A stretch of 29,561 nt of DNA. It comes from a virus. Positions within the stretch are counted from its first letter, which is position 1. Each line of letters starts with the position of its first letter. This document shows positions 7,899 to 16,003 of this stretch, piece by piece. Made by a program: the position numbers and the translations under genes. The notes under the pieces were generated by a model, which did no database searches, was not told the origin of the DNA, and saw only the letters and a program-made list of their open reading frames with translations. The stretch covers positions 1 through 29,561 of the IMG/VR virus record IMGVR_UViG_3300030329_001395; one strand, given 5' to 3'.

Positions 7899-9685
7899 TG
7901 GATACATTAAATAGAAGAATGTTTCGTAAAAAAGGTGGTGGTGCTTCTGGTATCATGGCTTCTGGGCCAGAGTTAATTAAAAGATTTAACGGTGGTACTT
8001 TTAGTTTTGGTAATATGCCACCTGCCATAACAACACCTTTTTTAAGAAGTTCTGGTGTAGATGAAAAAGGTTTTGCTACAGGATCTTTACTAAATTACAC
8101 ACCTCCTGGTTTTAGTTCTACAACTAATATAAAAGATCGTACCGCTATGGGTAGCGAAAATCCTCCTCTACCAATAGATGGTGGTTTAGAAAAGTTAGTA
8201 CAAAAACAAAGAATTAAAGACAAAGAAAATAGACAGATAGATAGACCAGAAGAGTTTACTGGAGATACTTCTGGAACATATTCAATTAACCAGACAAGTC
8301 AAAACATATTAAATAAAGAAGAAAAACAACCAAAAGGTAAAAATCTTGGTGCAAGGCTTGATAAAAGTGATCCAATGCCAGGTGGTTTGTTTGATGAAAA
8401 TGTAACTGAAGCAGAAGCAGAAGCAGCTTTAAAACCATCAAGCACTGGAACAAGTGGTTTTGATCTTACTGGAACAAAAGAAGCAATATTAAAAGAACAA
8501 AAAGCAATACAAAATGCTTATCAATCATTTAATTTAGGTGATATAGACAAAGCAAACATTCTTGGTGACACCTATGAAAATCATGCTAAAAACTTTTTTA
8601 AAACTTTAAAGAAAAGACCAGAAGAGGTTACTTTTGAAGATGTGAAAGACAGTGCTTTTGACATGCTTGGGTATGACAAAGAAACTCGTAAAGAACAATT
8701 AACAGAGGATCAAGAAAGTTCTATTTGGTTAAATTTAATGAGAGCGGGACTTGCTATGGCGGCAGGTGAAAGCGACAATATGTTAACAAATGTAGCTAAA
8801 GGATTTTCAATTGGTCTTGAAGGTTATGGTAAAGACATGAGAAATCTTACAGATGATTACAGAGAAGATATAAACAAATACCAAACAACCATGTATCAAC
8901 TGTTAAAAGACAAAAAATCAGAAAACATTGCTATGAACGCATTAGATGTTCAAAGAAAAACAGCAGAGTTTAGTATTGTAAGTCAATTTCGTGGGGAACA
9001 AAGAGAAGACTTGTTGCAAAAGCTTAACAATGAAGTCACTATGAGAAAGTTAAAAATACAAACTTTAAGCACTCTTGCAAATTTTGATTTAGAAAAAATG
9101 AAGCTTGATAAATCCGATGCTCAATTTCAAAAAACAATGGAAATAAATTTAGCAAAAATAGCTACAATGTTACCAAAAGAAATTCAAGCTGCTCAAGCTG
9201 AAGGTTTAGTTGAAATAATAGATCAAAACAAACCATTGACTGCTGATAATTTAAGACTTACACAAAAAGGTATAGATGCTCAATTTAGTATAATATCAGC
9301 AATGAAAGATACAAGTAAAGCAAGAACAACTGACACAATGGAAAAAATTAAAATATCTGGATCAATGGGTGGATTTGGTATAAAAGCAGCGCCAGGTGTA
9401 GAACTTTCAGAAAGTCAAAAAAATCAACTTGGTAAAGTTATAGAAGATTTAAATAAATCAACTAGCACATATCAACAAGCAATAGATCAAACGACAGGTT
9501 CTCCTGGAGCAGCTCTTGGTGTTTTAGTAGATAAGTTTAAACCATTGTATAATACATCTAACGGTAAAATTGTTCTTGATTATAACGATTTACCTACTTA
9601 TATAAAAAATGCTATAGAGAATGGTGATGAAGATACTTTAAAAGAATACGCTAAAGTTCAGAACTTTATTATTAATAACCCGTAA
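7898..9685 (+). CDS. putative internal virion / ejection protein (595 aa)
   Basis: Begins 'MDTLNRRMFRKKGGG', a basic head typical of this late-gene position in marine phages. Residues 1-150 are Gly/Pro/Ser-rich and probably disordered. From about 275 there is a helical region with 'SSIWLNLMRAGLAMAAGESD' and 'NVAKGFSIGLEGYGKDM', then long amphipathic helices rich in Lys/Glu (about 305-430). No catalytic motif is seen. It begins on the previous stop (TAATG) and ends 14 nt before the giant virion gene. Likely one of a set of proteins ejected with DNA; inference from context. Confidence 0.56.
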   Translation: MDTLNRRMFRKKGGGASGIMASGPELIKRFNGGTFSFGNMPPAITTPFLRSSGVDEKGFATGSLLNYTPPGFSSTTNIKDRTAMGSENPPLPIDGGLEKLVQKQRIKDKENRQIDRPEEFTGDTSGTYSINQTSQNILNKEEKQPKGKNLGARLDKSDPMPGGLFDENVTEAEAEAALKPSSTGTSGFDLTGTKEAILKEQKAIQNAYQSFNLGDIDKANILGDTYENHAKNFFKTLKKRPEEVTFEDVKDSAFDMLGYDKETRKEQLTEDQESSIWLNLMRAGLAMAAGESDNMLTNVAKGFSIGLEGYGKDMRNLTDDYREDINKYQTTMYQLLKDKKSENIAMNALDVQRKTAEFSIVSQFRGEQREDLLQKLNNEVTMRKLKIQTLSTLANFDLEKMKLDKSDAQFQKTMEINLAKIATMLPKEIQAAQAEGLVEIIDQNKPLTADNLRLTQKGIDAQFSIISAMKDTSKARTTDTMEKIKISGSMGGFGIKAAPGVELSESQKNQLGKVIEDLNKSTSTYQQAIDQTTGSPGAALGVLVDKFKPLYNTSNGKIVLDYNDLPTYIKNAIENGDEDTLKEYAKVQNFIINNP

Positions 9686-9699
9686 AATAGGTTAATTAA

Positions 9700-12600
9700 A
9701 TGTTTACTTATAATGTTGACGGAAAAAACTACACCTACTCAAAAGAAATAGGTCAAGAAGAAGCTGAAAGAAGAGTAAGAGCTTTTAAAGAACGATTAGC
9801 CCAAACAACAAAAGAAGACACATACGAAGGATTCTTTACTGAAGCTGGTGAGGGTGTTCTTTCTGGACTATCTAAAATACCCGAAGGTATTATAACAACT
9901 GGAACTTTAATTTCTGATGCAATTACTGGTGGCAGAGCTACTGATGCAGTTGAAAAATGGTTTGATGATGTTAGAGAAGAATTAGGTATTGATCCAGAAG
10001 GAGCGGCAGGTAAAGTCACAGAAGCATTAGTTCAGTTTGGTATACCTGGTGTTTGGGCAGCATCTGCCATTACTAAAGTTGGTAAATTAGCAACGGGCAC
10101 TGGAACAAGTTTGATAAGTGGACCTGTTACAAGAGGAACCAGTAAACTTTTAGACAAGTTTGCTCCTAAAACTAAAAAATCTTTAGAAGCTTTTGAAAGA
10201 AGGAGAGAAATACTAGAAGGTCAACCAAGAATAGGAGCAAAAAATCCAGAAATAGGTCCTAAAAATGCTCGTATATTGGGAACAAGACTAGGAGATATAA
10301 ATAAAGGCAGAGATCCTTTTAGAAAATTTAGAGATAAAAAAACTGGTGAGATGGTTTTTAAAACACAAACCAGGCAACAAAAGTTAGGACGATATGCTAC
10401 AATGGCAACTGCCGCAGGTTTTGCAGATGCAATTGTTTCTACAGATGATACACAAACCATAGGTGATTTTTTTGATGCAGGCCCAACAAACACAGTTGAC
10501 GCAGTAGGTATGGATGGTCAAGAAAGAGCATTTGCAAAAATATTAAACAAATTAAAAGTTGGTGTTGAAGGTGGTGTTGCTACTGCTCTTCTTCCTCCAG
10601 CATTTGGTGCTTCATTAAATGTTTTAAACAGGACACTTGGAGCACGACCCGTTGAAGCATTGTCTACATTAAATAAAACGGCGGGTAAGTTTGCAGAAGC
10701 GGTGCTTCCAAAAGAAACAACAGTATTAGATTTAGCTAGTGGTATGACAGTGCCTTTAGCAAGAACAGCGGTTGGGGGAGTAAAAAAAGCGATTGCTAGA
10801 AGAGAACAAAATTTAAAACTAGAAGGTGAAGATGTTTCTACTTTACCAAAAATTGTTGGTAAGTTAGAAGCATTGTTTAGATACAGAGGATTTTTAGATC
10901 CAATTGTTGCAAGAGCAAGGTCTTTAATTAATCCAGAAGTAGAAGGCAATATTAAAATTGCTAAACAAAAAATGCAAAAGATTGATGATAAAATAAAAGA
11001 AGTTTTAAAAAATCCAAGATACACAGGACTTCCAGACCATAATAAGAAAAAATACATTGATAATTTTATGGATGTATTAGAAGGAGCAAGAAAAGGTCAA
11101 AATTTATCTAATTTATCTCCAAGACAAAGAAGAATAGCCGCAGATAAAGAAAATAAAATTATTGATTTACCAGATGAACTATATCAATTGTATTTAGATG
11201 CTGCCAATAATATTAAAGGACTAACAGATCAATTTTTAAAAAGTAAAGTTATACAAGATTTACCAGAAGATGCCGCTATTCAAGGTGGACTTACTAGAGC
11301 ACAATTTGAAAACCAAGTAGAAAGAATGATGAGAGAGGGTGGTTATTTAAGAAGATTGTATAGAGTTTTTAATGATAAAAATTATCAAATTGCTCCCGAA
11401 GCAAAAAATTCTATTATTCAAAAAATTATGAATAGAGAAGGCATAGATTATGGTCATATAAGAGGAATACTATCAGACACTCCCTATAAAATACTTGATG
11501 ACGAAATGGCAGAATTAGTGGCAGGAACAAGGTCTCTTACAAGAGACCAAGCCGAAGCTTATATAAATAAAGTTGTTAGTAATGCAAAACAAAAAGGTGG
11601 CAATAGAGGTCTTGGTCTTAATAGATTATTTCAGACAAGATTAGATATAAGTTTAATTAATAAAAGAAAAGTTGATAGTGAAGTTCAAAGATTAATTCTT
11701 GGTGAAATTAGAGATCCAAGAGAAGCTTTTATTTCAACAGTATCAGAATTATCTAATTTTGTTGCAACTGATAGATTTTTAAGTTTGTTTAAACAATCAG
11801 CAGATGCAAACATTGCTCAAGTAATAGCGAGAAATGCAGCACGACCCACGACTCTTGCTGGTAAAGAAGAAAAACAAGTTTTCTTTAAGATGGATGATGA
11901 AATTATTAATTGGATAAAAAGTAAACCTCAAGAATATAACATAAACCCAGACACTATTAGTAGAGTTTCTGAATTAGATTCAAAGCTTTTAGGTAAAGCA
12001 TTAGATGATTGGCAAGATGCTCATCCAAACCATGTTATTTTAGGTCGTTCTGCTGAAACTACTTTAGCAAAAGATGCTTATTCTCCTGGTGCTAATCAAA
12101 CAAGTAGTATTTATGGAACAATGTTTGGGTATGCCGTGCCAAGAGTTATGTTTAATAATTTAAGTAATTCGGTTTGGACTGATGCTGATACTATGCCAAC
12201 TTTACTTAGACAGGCATATGGCATGATGCAAACTTTAAAAGGTGCAACTCAGTACGCAAAAACAATTTTGTCTCCATTAACTCAAGTGCGAAATGTAACT
12301 TCTGCTTCTGGATTTGCTTTATCTAACGGTAATGTAGGTAAAGGAGCTAGTCTTGGCACTTCAATAAATCTTGTTCTTAGAGATGCTATTGACAAAGAAT
12401 TAAAAATGAAAGGCATGACTTTTTTAGATTTAAAAAGAGATGGTAAAACATTAGATTTTCTTGTAGATATGCAAAGACGAGGTGTTATTGGAAGTTCGGC
12501 CCAATTACGAGAAATACAAGATAACTTGAGAAAAGGTTTAGGCTACGAAGCAAAAGGTGATTATGTTCAAGCACAATTAAGAGGGGGAGAACAAAGATTA

Positions 12601-14535
12601 GGTAGATCAGATCCACAATTTAAAGCAGAAAAAAGAAGTAAGCTTGGGCAATTTTTTAGAAAACCTTTAGGTGTTGCAGAAGATTTATATAGAGGTGGTG
12701 ATGATATTTGGAAAATATATAATTATCTTTTTGAATTAAATAAATTTAGAAATGCTAGAAGAAAGATGCAGTCTTCCGAAATTAATTTGGCTAAAAAACA
12801 ACCTACCTTTAATAATTTAAGTAAAGATGAACAGTTAGCAGCAATTGCAAGAGCAACAAAAAAAGCTGATGAAGAATTTGGTAGATATATAGGAGCAAAA
12901 TCTGGTGCTACAGCAGAAGAATTAGATGAAGCATTTAAACAATTTACAGCAGATAATATTCGTAACCTTGTTCCAAACTACGAGCTTGTTCCAGATGTGA
13001 TTAAAGGATTAAGGGGTATGCCTCTTGGTAACTTTATTGCTTTTCCTGCAGAAATTTTAAGAACTGGCTTTAACACACTTGATGTTGCTATGAAAGAACT
13101 AGCAAGTGATAGTGCCGCTATACGAGAGATTGGCTCAAGACGATTAACAAGTTCTTTATTTACTTTTGGTGTATTAGGAGAGGGATTACAAAGGTTTGGT
13201 CAGATGATGACTGGTACATCTGATGACGAAGTTGATGCTATTAACAGATTATCTGCACCGTGGCAAAGAAATTCAATGTTAATACCAGTAGGTAAAGATG
13301 AAAAAGGCAACCCAGAAGTTATAGATTTTAGTTATACAAACCCTTGGGATATGTTGTCTAAACCATTTCACACTGTGCTTAGATCATTAAGAGAAGGAAA
13401 TAGATTAGATAAATCTGATTTTGCTAAAGTTAGAGGTGCTGCTTATGATTCTATAGGTGAATTTTTTAGTCCTTTCTTTGAAGTTTCTATGATTTATGAT
13501 TCGTTTCTTAATGTGTTACCTAAAGAAAGTGTATTAGGTTTAGGTGTTGGAAGAGGTGGAGTAACTCGTTCTGGTGCTAAAGTTTACAAAGAAGGTGATG
13601 GATTAGGACTTCAATTAGAGAAATCTTTAGTGCATATACTTGATACTTTAAAACCAAACATTCTTCCAATTAGAGTGCCAACTGGTGCTGATCTTGGAAT
13701 CGTAAGAGGTCAACCAGTTAAATCAGTTGAACTAGGCAGAACAGCAAGAGGTGTGTTCTTTCCAGAAGGTGGAGAGTTTTTAGGTTTTAATGTTAAAGCA
13801 GAAGAACCCACAACAGGTAGAGAATATAAAAGGTATGGGGAATTATTTAGAGCGTTTACTGGATTACAATCTCAAGTTATAGACAGAGAAAAAATAGCTG
13901 AATTTAAAGCACAAGAATTTAAAGCTTTACGATCTGAAGCAGCTACATTGTTTACAGATTCTTTAAGACTTGAAGACCCTAGTGAAGAACAAATACTAGA
14001 AGCTTATCTAAGAGCTGATGATGCAAGATTTAAAGCGTTTAAAGAAATGAAATTAAACTACGACAGTTTAAAAAAATTAGGTTTTAAAGATAATAAAATT
14101 ATAAAAATATTAAAACAAAAAGCAGGTCTTGGTAACAAAGAAATATTTTCATTAAAAGCAGATAAATATTTACCTTATCTTCCAAGTAAAAATAAATTAG
14201 CTGAAGCTAAAAGAAGAGGTGTAGATGTACCTTATTCATCTTTGATTAAATTATATAGAAATAGATTTGGTATAAGATTAACACCAGAACCAGAGAAAAA
14301 AGAAGAACCAAGAGAGGTAAAAGAATTTTTAAATTTAAGAAACCAAAATGTACCAGCTGAATTACCAAAACCAAGACCACAAAACTTGAGTCAACCAGAA
14401 ATTAATGTTACACAAAATAGAGTTAATACTGAGTTGTTAAGACCAAGTCCAGAGAATAGGCAAATTGCAGCTTTTCTTGGCGGTAACCCAGAAGAAGTTT
14501 TAAAAAATATGGAAATAGCTAGGAGAACAGCATGA
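9700..14535 (+). CDS. giant putative internal virion protein (1611 aa)
   Basis: The largest gene in the window. It opens 'MFTYNVDGKNYTYSKEIGQE', a small module also seen at the N-terminus of other phage proteins. Amphipathic or hydrophobic patches follow ('QFGIPGVWAASAITKVGK' near residue 112, 'GVATALLPPAFGASLNVL' near 291). The bulk is highly charged alpha-helix, and the C-terminal 120 residues are Pro-rich. I see no lytic transglycosylase catalytic motif, so peptidoglycan cleavage is not claimed. Size, order and helical content recall giant ejection proteins of T7-like and marine podoviruses. The stop overlaps the endolysin start (ATGA). Confidence 0.6.
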   Translation: MFTYNVDGKNYTYSKEIGQEEAERRVRAFKERLAQTTKEDTYEGFFTEAGEGVLSGLSKIPEGIITTGTLISDAITGGRATDAVEKWFDDVREELGIDPEGAAGKVTEALVQFGIPGVWAASAITKVGKLATGTGTSLISGPVTRGTSKLLDKFAPKTKKSLEAFERRREILEGQPRIGAKNPEIGPKNARILGTRLGDINKGRDPFRKFRDKKTGEMVFKTQTRQQKLGRYATMATAAGFADAIVSTDDTQTIGDFFDAGPTNTVDAVGMDGQERAFAKILNKLKVGVEGGVATALLPPAFGASLNVLNRTLGARPVEALSTLNKTAGKFAEAVLPKETTVLDLASGMTVPLARTAVGGVKKAIARREQNLKLEGEDVSTLPKIVGKLEALFRYRGFLDPIVARARSLINPEVEGNIKIAKQKMQKIDDKIKEVLKNPRYTGLPDHNKKKYIDNFMDVLEGARKGQNLSNLSPRQRRIAADKENKIIDLPDELYQLYLDAANNIKGLTDQFLKSKVIQDLPEDAAIQGGLTRAQFENQVERMMREGGYLRRLYRVFNDKNYQIAPEAKNSIIQKIMNREGIDYGHIRGILSDTPYKILDDEMAELVAGTRSLTRDQAEAYINKVVSNAKQKGGNRGLGLNRLFQTRLDISLINKRKVDSEVQRLILGEIRDPREAFISTVSELSNFVATDRFLSLFKQSADANIAQVIARNAARPTTLAGKEEKQVFFKMDDEIINWIKSKPQEYNINPDTISRVSELDSKLLGKALDDWQDAHPNHVILGRSAETTLAKDAYSPGANQTSSIYGTMFGYAVPRVMFNNLSNSVWTDADTMPTLLRQAYGMMQTLKGATQYAKTILSPLTQVRNVTSASGFALSNGNVGKGASLGTSINLVLRDAIDKELKMKGMTFLDLKRDGKTLDFLVDMQRRGVIGSSAQLREIQDNLRKGLGYEAKGDYVQAQLRGGEQRLGRSDPQFKAEKRSKLGQFFRKPLGVAEDLYRGGDDIWKIYNYLFELNKFRNARRKMQSSEINLAKKQPTFNNLSKDEQLAAIARATKKADEEFGRYIGAKSGATAEELDEAFKQFTADNIRNLVPNYELVPDVIKGLRGMPLGNFIAFPAEILRTGFNTLDVAMKELASDSAAIREIGSRRLTSSLFTFGVLGEGLQRFGQMMTGTSDDEVDAINRLSAPWQRNSMLIPVGKDEKGNPEVIDFSYTNPWDMLSKPFHTVLRSLREGNRLDKSDFAKVRGAAYDSIGEFFSPFFEVSMIYDSFLNVLPKESVLGLGVGRGGVTRSGAKVYKEGDGLGLQLEKSLVHILDTLKPNILPIRVPTGADLGIVRGQPVKSVELGRTARGVFFPEGGEFLGFNVKAEEPTTGREYKRYGELFRAFTGLQSQVIDREKIAEFKAQEFKALRSEAATLFTDSLRLEDPSEEQILEAYLRADDARFKAFKEMKLNYDSLKKLGFKDNKIIKILKQKAGLGNKEIFSLKADKYLPYLPSKNKLAEAKRRGVDVPYSSLIKLYRNRFGIRLTPEPEKKEEPREVKEFLNLRNQNVPAELPKPRPQNLSQPEINVTQNRVNTELLRPSPENRQIAAFLGGNPEEVLKNMEIARRTA

Positions 14536-14987
14536 ATCTATCAACCCATTTTAGTCTAACAGAGTTTATTAAATCACAAACAGCAGAAAGAAAAGGAATA
14601 GATAATACTCCTACTCAAGACCACATAGAAAGAATGAAAATTTTATGTGTGTCAGTTTTAGAACCTATTAGAACTGAATTTGATAAACCAATTATGATAA
14701 ATTCTGGGTATCGTAGTCCAGATTTGTGTGAAGCGATTGGATCAAAATCCACCAGTCAACATGCAAAGGGCGAAGCGGCAGACATAGAAATACCAGGTGT
14801 TGATAATGCAGAATTGGCTAAATATATTCAAGACAATTTAAATTTTGATCAGCTTATATTAGAATGTTATACTGGAGATCCAAGTTCTGGATGGGTTCAT
14901 GTATCTTATGTTGGTCTTCACGCTAACAGAAAAGATGTACTTACCTATGACAGAACAAATGGTTATAGAAAAGGATTGATTGTATGA
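14532..14987 (+). CDS. endolysin-like peptidase M15 (zinc D,D-/L,D-peptidase, 151 aa)
   Basis: Probably cuts peptidoglycan cross-links at lysis. The M15-type metal site is visible: 'INSGYRSPDLCEAIG' is the conserved S-G-[YF]-R-S strand, 'SQHAKGEAADIEI' supplies His77 and Asp84, and 'GWVHVSYV' supplies His123. The N-terminus 'HFSLTEFIKSQTAERKGIDN' is the usual lead-in of this family. There is no signal peptide, so access to the wall would need a holin or similar. Length is normal for a single-domain M15 enzyme. It is coupled to both neighbours by ATGA overlaps. Confidence 0.9.
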   Translation: MNLSTHFSLTEFIKSQTAERKGIDNTPTQDHIERMKILCVSVLEPIRTEFDKPIMINSGYRSPDLCEAIGSKSTSQHAKGEAADIEIPGVDNAELAKYIQDNLNFDQLILECYTGDPSSGWVHVSYVGLHANRKDVLTYDRTNGYRKGLIV

Positions 14988-15193
14988 AAGAAGGTCCATT
15001 AAAACAAGCAGTTGAAAAAGATCATGGCAATGAAGTTTTAATGCAACAATTTACAACTTTTAAATTAAAAGAAGGTATGCTTTTAAAAGAAACAGTTACA
15101 AGAAGATTTGATTTTTTTGGTGATTATCACGATGATTTTAGTTCAGAGCCAATTTTTCAAGTAAAAAAGATACCGAAAGAATACCTACATTAA
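14984..15193 (+). CDS. small hypothetical protein after endolysin (69 aa)
   Basis: Starts within the endolysin stop (ATGA). Sequence is mixed charged and beta-type with 'VTRRFDFFGDYHDDFSSEP'. No signal peptide, membrane helix or cysteines. Small proteins of this kind often follow the lysin gene in marine phages, but I cannot assign a function. Confidence 0.66.
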   Translation: MKEGPLKQAVEKDHGNEVLMQQFTTFKLKEGMLLKETVTRRFDFFGDYHDDFSSEPIFQVKKIPKEYLH

Positions 15194-15203
15194 GGAGGGA
15201 AAA

Positions 15204-15305
15204 ATGCCAGTAGTTAAAGGAAAAAAATATCCGTACACAAAAAAAGGAATAGCAATGGCTAAAGCTGCTGCTAAGAAAAAAAGGAAAAAATCTAAAAAAG
15301 CATGA
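15204..15305 (+). CDS. tiny Lys-rich conserved phage protein (33 aa)
   Basis: MPVVKGKKYPYTKKGIAM then an Ala/Lys-rich tail of 15 residues. A strong Shine-Dalgarno AGGAGG lies 7 nt before the ATG ('taAGGAGGgaaaaATG'). I recognise 'VxGKKxPYTxxG' followed by a poly-Ala/Lys tail as a recurrent tiny protein of marine phages. Its high positive charge suggests nucleic-acid or envelope binding, with function unknown. The stop overlaps the next start (ATGA). Confidence 0.8.
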   Translation: MPVVKGKKYPYTKKGIAMAKAAAKKKRKKSKKA

Positions 15306-15382
15306 GACCTGATCCATATAGTTTAATAATGTTTTTATTTTTTTCTTTATGGATAGCGTTTGTATTTTTTAATTTTGGATGA
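15302..15382 (+). CDS. 26-aa single-TM membrane peptide
   Basis: MRPDPYSLIM followed by an aromatic hydrophobic helix ('FLFFSLWIAFVFFNFG') that runs to the end. It is linked by ATGA junctions on both sides (15302 with the Lys-rich gene, 15379 with the next). Such junctions make a translated peptide plausible despite its size. The position after an endolysin invites a lysis or holin-accessory hypothesis, but it is shorter than usual holins. Confidence 0.6.
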   Translation: MRPDPYSLIMFLFFSLWIAFVFFNFG

Positions 15383-15723
15383 TAGAGTTTTTTATGGTTT
15401 TCTTTTTTTGGATTTTAATTGTTTTTATAAATACATACGCACATGCAGGTGAATGGAATGAAAAACCAGTAATGTGTGAACAAAAAGAAATAGCTTTAAA
15501 AGCAGTTAAAGACAAAGGTGAAATACCAATGTTTACTGGAGTGCAGAGCACCAAAGTTCGTGACAAAGAAGGTCTTTCTGTAGTTCCTGCTCATATACCA
15601 GTTCAATTATTTGTTAATTTAAAAACTAAAACATATACGATTATGGAGTATCATCCTAGTTATAACAGTGCTTGTGTTTTAAGCTTTGGGGATGATTGGA
15701 AAAGTATAGGATCAAAAAGTTAA
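15379..15723 (+). CDS. exported protein with signal peptide (114 aa)
   Basis: An N-terminal hydrophobic run of about 18 residues ends with 'TYAHAGEW', a good signal-peptidase I site (AHA|GE). The mature part contains 'FTGVQSTKVRDKEGLSVVPA' and two cysteines (about C33 and C99) that could form a disulfide bond in the periplasm. I recall similar exported proteins in the lysis region of marine phages. The location suggests a periplasmic role in lysis or superinfection control; not proven. The start overlaps the previous stop (ATGA); Met6 is an alternative start. Confidence 0.72.
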   Translation: MIEFFMVFFFWILIVFINTYAHAGEWNEKPVMCEQKEIALKAVKDKGEIPMFTGVQSTKVRDKEGLSVVPAHIPVQLFVNLKTKTYTIMEYHPSYNSACVLSFGDDWKSIGSKS

Positions 15724-15726
15724 TGA

Positions 15727-15909
15727 ATGATAGAGTTTCTTCTTATCTTTATGATAGATGATAAAATTGTAAATCAAACACAAAGATTTCAAAATATAAA
15801 TCGTTGTTTATATTTTGCAGAAAGATTAACCAATCAACCTAACATTCCAATGAAAGAAGGAAAAGTTGGGAAAATTCTTGCATATTGTAAGCCTGTGAAG
15901 AAAAATTAG
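15727..15909 (+). CDS. small conserved phage protein (60 aa)
   Basis: Begins MIEFLLIFMIDDKIVNQ, then 'FQNINRCLYFAERLTNQ' and 'KILAYCKPVKKN'. The pattern of a short hydrophobic opening, a 'CLYFAERL' helix and a final 'YCKPV' is one I recognise from marine-phage hypotheticals. Two cysteines may pair if it is exported. It starts 3 nt after the previous stop and is the last gene of the late block. Its first 8 residues resemble those of the preceding gene (MIEFF / MIEFL), hinting at duplication of the leader. Confidence 0.68.
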   Translation: MIEFLLIFMIDDKIVNQTQRFQNINRCLYFAERLTNQPNIPMKEGKVGKILAYCKPVKKN

Positions 15910-15922
15910 GCTCTCAGATCGC

Positions 15923-15954
15923 CACACAGAGGCAAAACAAAGTGCTCGTGTGTG
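15923..15954. terminator. weak hairpin between convergent blocks
   Basis: The only non-coding stretch between the + late block and the - replication block (15910-16003) holds CACACA (15923-15928) pairing with TGTGTG (15949-15954), extended by GAG/CTC (29-31 with 45-47) around a single bulged G. No U-tract follows on either strand, so it is at best a weak or Rho-assisted bidirectional terminator. Confidence 0.3.
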
Positions 15955-16003
15955 ATTATATCCTAAAAAGGTGTAATGCTTTCTATGTTTAAGAAATAAG
16001 CCT

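Noticed and set aside
15910-16003. Possible tRNA-like fold in the convergent gap
   Set aside because: One stem with a bulge but no acceptor/T-arm consensus or anticodon arm; not a tRNA.
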